A stretch of 15,738 bases of DNA. Source: Chrysochromulina tobinii. Lineage: Eukaryota > Haptophyta > Prymnesiales > Chrysochromulinaceae. A program made the translations under genes and the position numbers. The stretch covers positions 1 to 15,738 of the forward strand of contig JWZX01001812.1 of NCBI GenBank assembly GCA_001275005.1. The letters are read 5' to 3'. Below are positions 1 through 6,500 of the stretch, in pieces (position 1 is the stretch's first letter; each line of letters starts with the position of its first letter). A model generated the notes under the pieces. It ran no database searches and was not told the origin of the DNA. It saw only the letters and a program-made list of their open reading frames with translations.

Positions 1-2
1 TC

Positions 3-656
3 ATCCAGTCTCTGGTACGATGGAAGACACCCGAGGCCATGCGCATCTACGCGCGCATGGAGGCCCAGCGGTATGCCGACTACGTCGACATGGCCACGGA
101 CATGCGCGTCGAGTCCGACGGCACCGCGCCCGAAGACCTACCCGAGGTGGACCCCACGGCTGTGCTGGCCGAAAACGAAGCCACGCTCGCGGCCATCGAC
201 GCAGAGGCTGCCCGCACAGCCAAAGCGGGCCGAGCCGCGCGAGACGACCCCGCCGCCGGAGGCGGCACGAAGCGCGGCAAGCGCCGCGCCACCCCGCTCA
301 CCGGCGACGTCGCCCAAGGCACCGCCGAGCCGGAAGCCAAACGGGCGCTCTACAACATCGGGGACTGCGCGCTTGTCCACGCAGGAGAGGATAGCTGGGG
401 CGTCATCGGGCAATCAGTTCGTCTTCACAACTCATTTTGGGGATTGGATGACGGTGAATACTCGGACGCGCGCGTCGTCGCGTACGCCGGCGCGTACACA
501 TTCACGGCGGGCAATCTCTCCAAGCACACATACGTCGTGGAATGCGAGGGGCACTATTACCCCGCCACGCACGACACGGTCGCAGCCGCCCTGACCGACG
601 CGTCCGTCAAGCGACGCGTCAGGAAGGCGGGGCCGCCGCGCCTTGTTAACGTCTGA
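3..656 (+). CDS. C-terminal part of a tyrosine-recombinase-like protein of a YR mobile element (5' end outside window)
   Basis: The frame is open from the window edge (codons from position 3) to TGA at 654-656, about 217 residues. The first residues read IQSLVRWKTPEAMRIYARME, which resembles the end of tyrosine recombinases in DIRS/Ngaro/Crypton-type elements: a hydrophobic helix, an RW turn, then an Ile-Tyr that would hold the nucleophilic Tyr (about residue 17). The upstream catalytic R-H-R residues lie outside the window. Next comes an acidic Ala-rich stretch, a basic KRGKRR patch (possible nuclear signal), then a tail with GDCALVHAGEDSWGVIG and KHTYVVECEGHYYP, which looks like a small Tudor/chromo-like beta barrel. 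The context supports a mobile element: 131 bp after the stop begins the first of two 177-bp direct repeats. What is seen: motif and position. Inferred: recombinase identity. Alternative: an unrelated host protein. Confidence 0.5.
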   Translation: MQSLVRWKTPEAMRIYARMEAQRYADYVDMATDMRVESDGTAPEDLPEVDPTAVLAENEATLAAIDAEAARTAKAGRAARDDPAAGGGTKRGKRRATPLTGDVAQGTAEPEAKRALYNIGDCALVHAGEDSWGVIGQSVRLHNSFWGLDDGEYSDARVVAYAGAYTFTAGNLSKHTYVVECEGHYYPATHDTVAAALTDASVKRRVRKAGPPRLVNV

Positions 657-789
657 TGCTCTCGACTCACGCCGGCGTCTCGGGGGTCCTAACTGGGCCA
701 AACTCCTACCGAGGCGACCACTCACAGCTCACGCCGGATGGGTCGACGTTGACGGGCATGATCTCCATGGCCACCCCGGCAGAACGGAT

Positions 790-966
790 GGGACTACAGG
801 TCCTGCCCGGGGTCGCATACGGTGGGGCTCGGCCGCGCGCGTCTCGTCAACGGCTGACGAAACTCGGTTTCGTCAATGACGAAACTCGCGCGGCAGCCTA
901 ATCCACCGTCATCAGGAGGTATTCATGCTAATCAAGAACTATGAACAACGACTCTGACCTCCATAA
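790..966 (+). repeat. Direct repeat copy B1 of the YR element
   Basis: This 177-bp segment matches 1323-1499 without gaps (constant offset 533), with only three mismatches, in the stretches GGTGGGGCTC/GGTGGGACTC and CAGCCTAATCC/CGGCCTAGTCC. It begins GGGACTACAGGTCC and ends CTGACCTCCATAA. It lies just 3' of the recombinase-like gene. In PAT/Ngaro-type elements the corresponding segment is B1, directly followed by A2. Confidence 0.85.
855..888 (+). repeat. Hairpin plus direct repeat inside B1 (also at 1388-1421 in B2)
   Basis: TGACGAAA (855-862) and TTTCGTCA (868-875) are a perfect 8-bp inverted repeat around the loop CTCGG. It is followed at 877-888 by a second direct copy of TGACGAAACTCG. 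The same arrangement is present unchanged in B2. It could be a recombinase binding site or an RNA hairpin at the 3' end of the element transcript; the role is inferred from position only. Confidence 0.6.
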
Positions 967-1322
967 TCAAAGTTAAGCACTTAACGCGGTTATGAGAGGG
1001 AAGAGGGAGGCGAGAAACGATGAACCCACAATCAAGTTCGGTAACGGTAAGCCCAAACGCCGCGGGCGTTTCAGGGTGTGACGAACCGGACCTCTCGAAA
1101 TCGCACAATCCTTCGCCTTTCGATGGAGTCCATTCAGCGTCACTCGCCTCAGTCAATCAATCGCCCTCACCCTTCGCCGCACCTGTGTCGCATGATAGGG
1201 GTACGGGTACATACATCATGCTGTGATAGAATGTTACCGGGCATGCCATGTGTCCTCCGCGGTCCACACGCCAGCCAGGCGAGGTGGTTGCACGGGCTAG
1301 AGGTCTAGACCGTGTCCGCAGG
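967..1322 (+). mobile_element. Inferred A2 core of split direct repeats (3' end of a PAT/Ngaro-like element)
   Basis: This 356-bp segment lies exactly between the two 177-bp B copies. In PAT/Ngaro YR retrotransposons the order is A1-genes-B1-A2-B2, so this should be A2 and a matching A1 should begin the element upstream of the window. It starts TCAAAGTTAAGC and soon contains a small inverted repeat, GTTAAG (972-977) and CTTAAC (980-985), with a 2-base spacer. I see no convincing coding sequence in it. If the whole is a simple tandem duplication or a solo-LTR pair, this segment is just spacer. Confidence 0.5.
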
Positions 1323-1499
1323 GGGACTACAGGTCCTGCCCGGGGTCGCATACGGTGGGACTCGGCCGCGCGCGTCTCGTCAACGGCTGACGAAACTCGG
1401 TTTCGTCAATGACGAAACTCGCGCGGCGGCCTAGTCCACCGTCATCAGGAGGTATTCATGCTAATCAAGAACTATGAACAACGACTCTGACCTCCATAA
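1323..1499 (+). repeat. Direct repeat copy B2, probable 3' terminus of the element
   Basis: Second copy of the 177-bp repeat at 790-966 (three mismatches). The identity stops sharply after CCTCCATAA at 1499, where the flanks diverge (TCAAAG after B1, CCCGAG after B2). That point is the predicted 3' boundary of the mobile element. The high identity suggests a recent insertion or ongoing homogenisation. Confidence 0.8.
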
Positions 1500-2208
1500 C
1501 CCGAGAGGCCGAGAGTCCCGGGAGCCATGCGCGGTCGAGTGGATCGTCCGTAGCGCGGCAGGCGAAGCGCTGCGACAGGTCGATCGTGGTGACGGCCCGC
1601 TTCTCATGTCTTCCCAGCGCGCACGCCGTGGCACGGCCGACAGCGAGTCGTCCTCGGCCAGCACCGCGGCTTTCGCCGCACTCCTCGGCTGCCTCCCGCA
1701 CTCCTCGGCAGGCAGCGCGGCTGCCTCCCATGCTGCCGCGCATCTCCTCATCACCGAGCTGCTCGCAGAGGAGGACGCGGGTGGTGACAGCGCCTCGTGG
1801 CTGCACGAGCGCGGCGTCGGCATCGCCACGGCGCATGCCGCTCACTGGGACACGTGGCACGAGCTCCCCAGCTGTGATGAGCTCAGTGACGACGACGAGG
1901 TCCTCCGAGACGCCACGTCGTCGGAGCTGCCGCCGCCGCCGTGCGCTCCGCGGCTGCGATTCGCGGGCTGCGCGGAGCCGAACGGAGCCGTGGAGGCCGC
2001 TGTGCTGGCGGCTCCAGCGGAGCTCTGCGGCGGTACGCTCATCGACCGCGCCCACGGCGACGAGGGCGTGCTCCTCGATCTGCTCTCGTACGACGCGGGC
2101 ACCCAGACCTTCGTGGCGATCTACGACGATGGCGCGATCGCAACGCTCTCGCACGACGAGATCCGGCGGCTGCATCGCATGCGCTTCGTCATTGAAGAGG
2201 CGAGCTGA
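1474..2208 (+). CDS. Unrecognised protein with Tudor-like C-terminus; start lies in the transposon repeat
   Basis: Open frame of 244 residues from ATG 1474 to TGA 2206-2208. The first 8-9 codons lie in the B2 terminal repeat, so the true start may have been displaced by the insertion and the frame may be only the 3' part of an interrupted host gene. Residues 40-150 are Ala/Ser-rich and acidic (a poly-acidic patch near DELSDDDEV). Residues about 186-235 read like a Tudor-type barrel: GTLIDR, then LLSYDAGTQTFVAIYDDGA and LSHDEIRRLH, the usual pattern of two strands, a YDDG turn and a closing helix. The opposite strand is also open over the region, but its translation is Arg/Ala-rich and featureless. 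Function unknown; Tudor/PWWP/chromo-like binding is inference. Confidence 0.4.
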   Translation: MNNDSDLHNPRGRESREPCAVEWIVRSAAGEALRQVDRGDGPLLMSSQRARRGTADSESSSASTAAFAALLGCLPHSSAGSAAASHAAAHLLITELLAEEDAGGDSASWLHERGVGIATAHAAHWDTWHELPSCDELSDDDEVLRDATSSELPPPPCAPRLRFAGCAEPNGAVEAAVLAAPAELCGGTLIDRAHGDEGVLLDLLSYDAGTQTFVAIYDDGAIATLSHDEIRRLHRMRFVIEEAS

Positions 2209-2596
2209 AACGCGCGCTGCGAAGAGCGACGCGCTGGAACGCCGCGGCGCCGTCAAGTGTGGGCCCTGGGCGGCCCGCGGTGCGCTTAAGGTTCAGCGGG
2301 AGGCGCGTGCGTCGAGGAGCGTGGCATCGTAAGGGGGGTAGATCAGACCTACCCCCGGTTGGCAATGGGCTTCGGGGGCGGTGCGTGTGGCACTGCTCAA
2401 GCGGGGCGCCGGGTCGCGCGGGGCCGGTGTCGCCGGTTGCCGGTACCACGTGAGGTGCGACGCGGCTTAACGGCAACAACACACTTACCAAGTGCAGTGA
2501 AACGAAAACCTCTCATCTCGACGCACGACCGGACGGCCGTGTCCCCACGCGTGCCACGTCATCGGCATTGCTCCAGACACCGCGTGTGCTCACACG
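2209..2596. other. Non-coding stretch between the Tudor-like gene and the GT31 gene 3' end
   Basis: I see no supported gene. The segment lies between the end of a plus-strand gene and the end of a minus-strand gene, so it should hold both 3' UTRs. It contains a short hairpin, GGGGGTAG at 2334-2341 and CTACCCCC at 2349-2356 with a 7-base loop, and otherwise GC-rich sequence of no recognised type. Confidence 0.5.
2334..2356. repeat. Small perfect hairpin, 8-bp arms
   Basis: GGGGGTAG and CTACCCCC are perfect complements around ATCAGAC. It lies 126 bp after the stop of the Tudor-like gene, where a 3' UTR would be expected. No further support for a function. Confidence 0.45.
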
Positions 2597-4975
2597 TCAC
2601 AGCCGGCCGTCGCCAGTGGCCGTCCGGCAGAGCGTCGCGTTGGGCTTCATGCCGTCATGAATGACGGCCCACACATAGTGCATGCCCCCGGCCGACTTGA
2701 CGAAATGCACGCCGACGGCGTTCGGTGTCGGACGCTTGTACAGCCCCTTTTGGTAGAAGCATGCTAGGTTCGCCAGCCGGTCGTTCACACGCACGTACGT
2801 GATGGGCTCGCCTGCGAGATGATATCTCGAGAGCCAGAATCCGAGCGCCACGTCCTCATCAGTGTGATGAGCTGCTTCGGAGCGTTTGACGAACCGTAAG
2901 ATCGCTGGCTCGGTCGCCACGCGCACCTGATGACGGAGGCCATCAGGGGGCCATCAGGCGGCCATCAGGGGGCTACCAGAGACGCCATTAGAGACGCAGT
3001 CAGAGGTCATCAGAGGTCATCAGAGGTCATCAGAGGTCATCAGAGGTCATCAGAGGTCATCAGAGGTCATCAGAGGTCATCAGAGGTCATCAGAGACGTC
3101 ATTCGAGTTCACGCCACGACGTACTATCAATTGTGTCGACGCGAGCATAATCGACCCACACGTGAAAGGGAAGGGCGGGTGTGAAATCGACCCGTCAGCA
3201 CGGGCCCTCTCCCCCGCGCATCCGTACCTGTGGGGAAGAGCGCGCGCCGTGGTGGGCACTTGCATGCATTCGTGAGCAGGCCGCACGAGTGTCCCCTCTC
3301 GCGCGCGCCGTGGTGGGCACTTGCATGCATTCGAGAGCAGCCGCACCGGCGATACCGATTGCCCCGATAATCATAGTCGAACCCGCACTTGAGGAAGGTG
3401 AGAGGGTTGTACCTGCGTGGCAATCAGAGGTCATCAGAGGTCATCAGAGGTCCTCAGAGGCCATCAGGAAGGTGAGAGGGTTGTACCTGCGTGGCAATCC
3501 GTGGCAATCCGTGGCAATCAGAGGTCATCAGAGGTCATCAGCGCTCATCAGCGCTCATCAGTGGCAATCAGAGGTCATCAGTGGTCATCAGTGGTCATCA
3601 GAGGTCATCAGAGGTCATCAGTGGTCATCACCCCCCAAAGGCAAAGACGCCATAGTAGAGACGTCGAGTGCACTGGAGCGCCGCGAGCTCGGCCTCGAGC
3701 ACCTGCCAAATTAGGAATCCAACAGGGGCACGCACGAGCCATCAGACGCAATCAGGCGCCATCGGGCGTCATCGGGCGCAATCAGGCGCCATCGGGCGCA
3801 CTCAGGCGCACTCAGGGTCCATCTGGCACAATCAGGCGCAATCAGGCGCCATCGGGCGCCATCAGACGCACTCAGACGCAATCAGACGCAATCAGACGCA
3901 ATCAGAGTCCATCTGCGGAGCGCCTCGCATACCGGTAGGTTGAGGAAGGTGTCGTCAGTGGCAATCAGTGGTCATCAGTGGTCCTCAGTGATCGCATACC
4001 GGTAGGTTGAGGAAGGTGTCGTCGTCCACCTTTGCAATGTGGCGCACACTGTGCGCGGCCAGGAGTTCGTCACTCAACGGTTGAGCAGTCCGCAAGTCGA
4101 TCATCCCAAGGAGCTCGGAGACCATTCGATACCAGTGGTACACCTTGGTGATGGTCGTGAACGGGCCCTGTGGAAAGGGAATGGCGCCGTGGTGAGCACT
4201 TGCATGCAGCCTCGATGGGGCAGAGCGGCGCCGCCAATCAACGCTAGGTCAGCGGCCATCAGAAGCCATGAGAGGCCATCAGCGCCAATCGGTGCCAATC
4301 AGCACCAATCAGCGCCAATCAGCACCAATCAGCGCCAAGCAGAGGCCATACCTGCCCATCAAGCGTGCCGTTGAGCCAGGCGATGTCGTCGTACTGCGCC
4401 TGCTCCCCGTCGAGCTGCGCCTTGCGCGCGAAGCACTTGGGCGTGGAGCAGGCGTTCAGCTGGCGCCGGCCGAGCACGAAGCACGAAACCACGCTTCGGC
4501 CCACGCTCGGCCAGCGCAGCCACGTCTCACGGATGCCGACGCGCCGCCGCTCGCCCCACTTGTCGGGAGCGGTGCTCACGCCGAGGACGAGCCGAACCCC
4601 AGCGAGGGCCTCGTGGCGCGAAGCGCGCAAGTCGGCGCACGTCGCGCGCGAGGATCCCGGCGCCTCTGGCGGCGGTGGCAGCGACTGCAGCCCTGAACTC
4701 GCACCTCCATCACCAAAGCTCGTGCGGTTGCGGCAAGGCTGCTCCGGGCCGCGCACCCGGTAGGCACGACCAAACGACCGCGCGATGGCGTCACCGTCCA
4801 CGCTAGGGTCGTGCGTGCGGTTGAGCGTGTCGAGCAGCACCGAGAGCGGCCGCCGAGGCGCGTCATCCACGCTGCTCGCCGGGACGTCGGCCGACGGCTT
4901 TCGTCGATGCCGACCGCGCATGCGGCCGCCGTGGCGGGCACTGACGCATTCGATGCACAGAATCACGTATAACAT
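2597..4975 (-). CDS. GT31-type galactosyltransferase (Galactosyl_T family), six exons, 450 aa
   Basis: Exons on the minus strand: 4975-4352, 4167-4000, 3702-3632, 3412-3356, 3227-3125, 2926-2597. All introns are GT-AG and phases agree at every junction (0,0,2,2,0). Type II Golgi enzymes of this family transfer galactose or GlcNAc from a UDP-sugar to glycans. Residues 1-13 are hydrophobic (possible signal anchor); about 20-125 is a variable stem; about 127 onward is the catalytic domain with LVLGVSTAPDKW, RRRVGIRETW, SCFVLGRR and YDDIAWLNGT. The metal-binding motif KVDDDTF falls at 254-260. HPPFPFTCGS in exon 5 matches the PP-Y/F-x-x-G segment, and TDEDVALGFWL near 363-373 matches the EDV motif. 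The ATG at 4975 is the first in frame, but the frame is open eight codons further up and the hydrophobic segment is short, so a 5' exon may be missing. Exact sugar specificity cannot be told. Confidence 0.82.
2937..3105 (-). repeat. Decamer array in GT31 intron 5 (nine perfect units plus degenerate edges)
   Basis: Nine perfect copies of CAGAGGTCAT at 3001-3090 (sense: ATGACCTCTG), with degenerate units on both sides, including CCATCAGGGGG-type units up to the 3' splice site. Intron 5 spans 3124-2927, with donor GTACGT and acceptor ATCAG. The perfect units suggest recent expansion and possible length polymorphism. Confidence 0.9.
3244..3329 (-). repeat. Shared intron module, two copies in GT31 intron 4
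   Basis: 3244-3268 and 3305-3329 hold the same 25-bp sequence (GTGGTGGGCACTTGCATGCA on the plus strand, preceded by GCGCC), in the intron 3355-3228. The copy near the acceptor is 16 nt from exon 5, the same distance as the related copy in intron 1. Intron 4 has no decamer array. Confidence 0.8.
3392..3499 (-). repeat. 34-bp duplication of the exon 4 start with its splice acceptor (3392-3425 and 3466-3499)
   Basis: The segments 3392-3425 and 3466-3499 are identical over 34 bp. Each has an acceptor (CACGCAG) followed by about 20 bases of the start of exon 4. The copy at 3392-3425 is the true exon edge, since it continues into YNPLTFLKCGF. Splicing at the other copy (exon from 3486) reads into the decamer array and meets TGA soon after. 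Confidence 0.9.
3417..3630 (-). repeat. Decamer array filling GT31 intron 3 (14 + 5 units)
   Basis: Fourteen units in exact register at 3491-3630 and five more at 3417-3466, of the type GAGGTCATCA, GTGGTCATCA and GTGGCAATCA (sense: TGATGACCTC, TGATGACCAC, TGATTGCCAC). The donor at 3631 opens into the first unit (GTGATGACC), and the last unit runs directly into the acceptor GCAG. Apart from the duplicated exon edge, the whole intron (3631-3413) is repeat. Confidence 0.88.
3741..3910 (-). repeat. Decamer array in GT31 intron 2 (17 units)
   Basis: Seventeen contiguous 10-bp units in exact register, of the type ATCAGACGCA or ATCAGGCGCC on the plus strand, that is TGATTGCGTC or TGATGGCGCC in the direction of transcription. 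The core is less uniform than in intron 5; some units carry CGAT or TGAG instead of TGAT. Intron 2 spans 3999-3703. Confidence 0.85.
3925..4023 (-). repeat. 32-bp duplication of the exon 2 end with its splice donor (3925-3956 and 3992-4023)
   Basis: The segments 3925-3956 and 3992-4023 are identical over 32 bp. The copy at 3992-4023 holds the last 24 bases of exon 2 (part of the DDD motif codons and TFLNLP) and the donor GTATGC; the copy at 3925-3956 lies inside intron 2 and repeats the same exon edge and donor. Decamer-like units lie between the two. The first donor met in transcription is the functional candidate; use of the second would insert 67 bases and shift the frame. Confidence 0.9.
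4184..4208 (-). repeat. Shared 3' intron module, intron 1 copy
   Basis: This 25-bp stretch differs from 3244-3268 in intron 4 at a single base (CTCACC versus CCCACC in the sense strand). In both introns it ends exactly 16 nt before the exon, followed by a pyrimidine tract and CCACAG. A further copy lies at 3305-3329 in intron 4. It suggests that the 3' parts of introns 1 and 4 share an origin. Confidence 0.75.
4251..4350 (-). repeat. Decamer array in GT31 intron 1 (10 units)
   Basis: Ten 10-bp units in exact register. In the sense (minus) strand they read mainly CTGATTGGCG or CTGATTGGTG. The last unit contains the start of the intron (GTATGGCCTC), so the array reaches the 5' splice site at 4351. 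Intron 1 spans 4351-4168. Confidence 0.85.
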
Positions 4976-5301
4976 TGTAGACAAGACAAGACAAGACAAG
5001 GAGACTCACGTAGATCATCTGTTGTTTACGATTCGTCTTGTCAACGCGCCTGAAAAGTCCGACGCCTTCTTGTGACGCTGGTCTCTTTCTTATCGTTCTT
5101 GTCACTTACGAGGACGATAGAGCTCTTTCTTCTCGTTCTGTGATACTGTGACGCCTCGTCACCACACGAATCCAGAGATTCGCGAAACAGAATCCGCTTT
5201 GTTTGGCACTCTTGAACACGATACCCGTCGCTCTCAATCAGGCCGCCTTCGTGCCGCAAGGGCTGGCCGCTGTCTATCCGCCGTCCGCTGCACTCTTCAC
5301 G
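4976..5301. promoter_or_regulatory. Divergent intergenic region, likely promoters of GT31 (-) and the basic protein (+)
   Basis: This 326-bp segment separates the minus-strand GT31 start from the plus-strand start at 5302. It is less GC-rich than its surroundings and has an ACAAG microsatellite (four copies at about 4981-5000) and pyrimidine-rich stretches such as CTTTCTTATCG and CTCTTTCTTCTCG. No TATA box or other known element can be assigned. Both transcription starts should lie here if no 5' exon is missing. Confidence 0.45.
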
Positions 5302-5911
5302 ATGGCCGCAGCAGACGCGACTTCGCCCTCTCCCTCGCCCAAGAAGCAAAACAAGTTGAAAGGCGCCAAGGCGTCGCCGGCCCGTGCGAACTCCACGACC
5401 GGCGTCGCCTCGTCGCCGGGATCGGCAAGCGCTGTTGAGATTGATGCGACAGCCCCGCGGACGAGCATCTTTTCGCTTTCGTTCACCAGGAAGAAGAAAG
5501 CGAAGCCCTCTGCGTTGGCACCAACGGTGCTGGTGGACACGCCGTCAGTGCCGACTCCAGCTCCAACGGCCACTCCGGCTGCCGCCGCTTCGCCAAGCCG
5601 AATGGAGAACGATTCCGCCACGAAGGTGCAGGCGCATGCGCAGCAGGCCGAGGCCAGCTATCAAAATCAGGAGCTAGGGGCCAACGCGAAGACGGAGACC
5701 GAGGCCGCCACCACCAAGGTGGTGTCAGTGCACCTCGCGGAGCCCGAGTCCATCTTCCCCTTGGGCTGGGTAGTGGGCGGGGGGGGGGGCGCCCGCGAAG
5801 CCAATCGTGGTTACGCCGATTGCGCGGGCGGAGCCCTGGTGGCACGGGCCGGTGAGCTGCGTCACCATCGCGGTCAAGCGCGCGATCTGTCTACCCGTCG
5901 ACGCTCCGTGA
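5302..5911 (+). CDS. Unrecognised basic low-complexity protein; frameshift at an 11-G run
   Basis: The first in-frame ATG is 5302 (context CACGATGG). The protein is Ala/Ser/Pro/Lys-rich, with clusters SPSPKKQNKLKG and FTRKKKAKPS and a segment FSLSFTRKKK, then an Ala/Glu/Gln-rich stretch up to AEPESIFPLGW (about residue 158). There a run of 11 G (5779-5789) breaks the frame. In the original frame the protein continues to 5982 in Arg-rich, shadow-like sequence. With one base fewer, it continues in the plus-one frame as APAKPIVVTPIARAEPWWHG and then VSCVTIAVKRAICLPVDAP before TGA at 5909-5911, about 202 residues in all, which looks far more like real protein. The run could be a sequencing error or a real mutation. 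No family recognised. Confidence 0.45.
5779..5789 (+). other. 11-G homopolymer at the apparent frameshift
   Basis: Eleven consecutive G residues. The coding character switches from frame 1 to frame 2 across it, which fits one extra G. See the gene entry. Confidence 0.7.
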
Positions 5912-6500
5912 GATCGCGGCGAGATCGCTGCTGCTTCGGAAGTCACGACTTCGGAAGTCTCTACTTGTGCATGGGACGGTGAGGAAGCGCGGGGAGAGGC
6001 GCAGTACCACGCGCCTTGGCTGGGCGCGTGCCATGGGCGTGTACGTCCGCGCATACAAGTGCGCAGTACCACGCGCCTTGCCGGGTGGCGGGTGCGCGTG
6101 CGATGATGATGAACGGCCTACCGGTAACGTGCCGTTGGGAGGGCGAGGGTCCCATGGAACGGATCCCGTGCATGCTTCGAGATCATGAGAGAGCCGCGTC
6201 TGGCAGAGAGCGCAACAACCAGCCATGGACGAGGGATCCCATGATGGGCGCCATGGCAGCTTCGATGTTCAGTGTTCTGTTACACTGCGCCGACAGCGCG
6301 ACCGTACGATAATGGGTGATTTAATGCAGCGTGTATGACGATGGCACGAGCTGTGTTTGTCGCCACCTGTCCAAGAAACTTCTCTTTTTGCATCTGTTCA
6401 CACGATTTGCAACTGTTCACAAGTCGGCGCGGAGAGCGTCGCTCGGAGTGCGTCGCTCGGCGCCGCGTGCGTGCACGTCGATAGCAGTCGGACGCTGTAG
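5912..6500. other. Non-coding stretch upstream of the Tim10-like gene
   Basis: No supported gene. It holds a 20-bp direct repeat GCGCAGTACCACGCGCCTTG at 5999-6018 and 6061-6080, and a short repeat CTGTTCACA at about 6393 and 6412. The part after 6300 is richer in A/T and should contain the promoter and 5' UTR of the Tim10-like gene. Short open frames here are Arg/Ala-rich in both directions and not convincing. Confidence 0.4.

Noticed and set aside
656-901. Small open frame overlapping the recombinase stop (TGATG)
   Set aside because: The stop-start overlap is suggestive of reinitiation, but the frame runs into the B1 repeat and has no recognisable protein features.
1465-2256. Minus-strand open frame of 263 codons opposite the Tudor-like gene
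   Set aside because: Arg-rich, featureless translation, typical of an antisense shadow in GC-rich coding DNA; its end lies in the repeat.
3356-3400. tRNA-like GGGTTCGA string on the minus strand
   Set aside because: It lies in GT31 exon 4 coding sequence, and no acceptor stem or anticodon arm can be drawn around it.
2937-3910. CRISPR-like array
   Set aside because: The units are 10 bp, directly adjacent, without unique spacers, and lie within eukaryotic introns.
2930-3938. Long plus-strand open frames with RGHQRSSEVI-type repeats (2930-3184, 3181-3714, 3417-3938)
   Set aside because: They are the antisense of the GT31 intron arrays, open only because the 10-bp unit has no stop on that strand, and they run across exon antisense.
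5203-5301. Upstream start (TTG) for the basic protein
   Set aside because: Not an ATG; the first ATG at 5302 has a good context.
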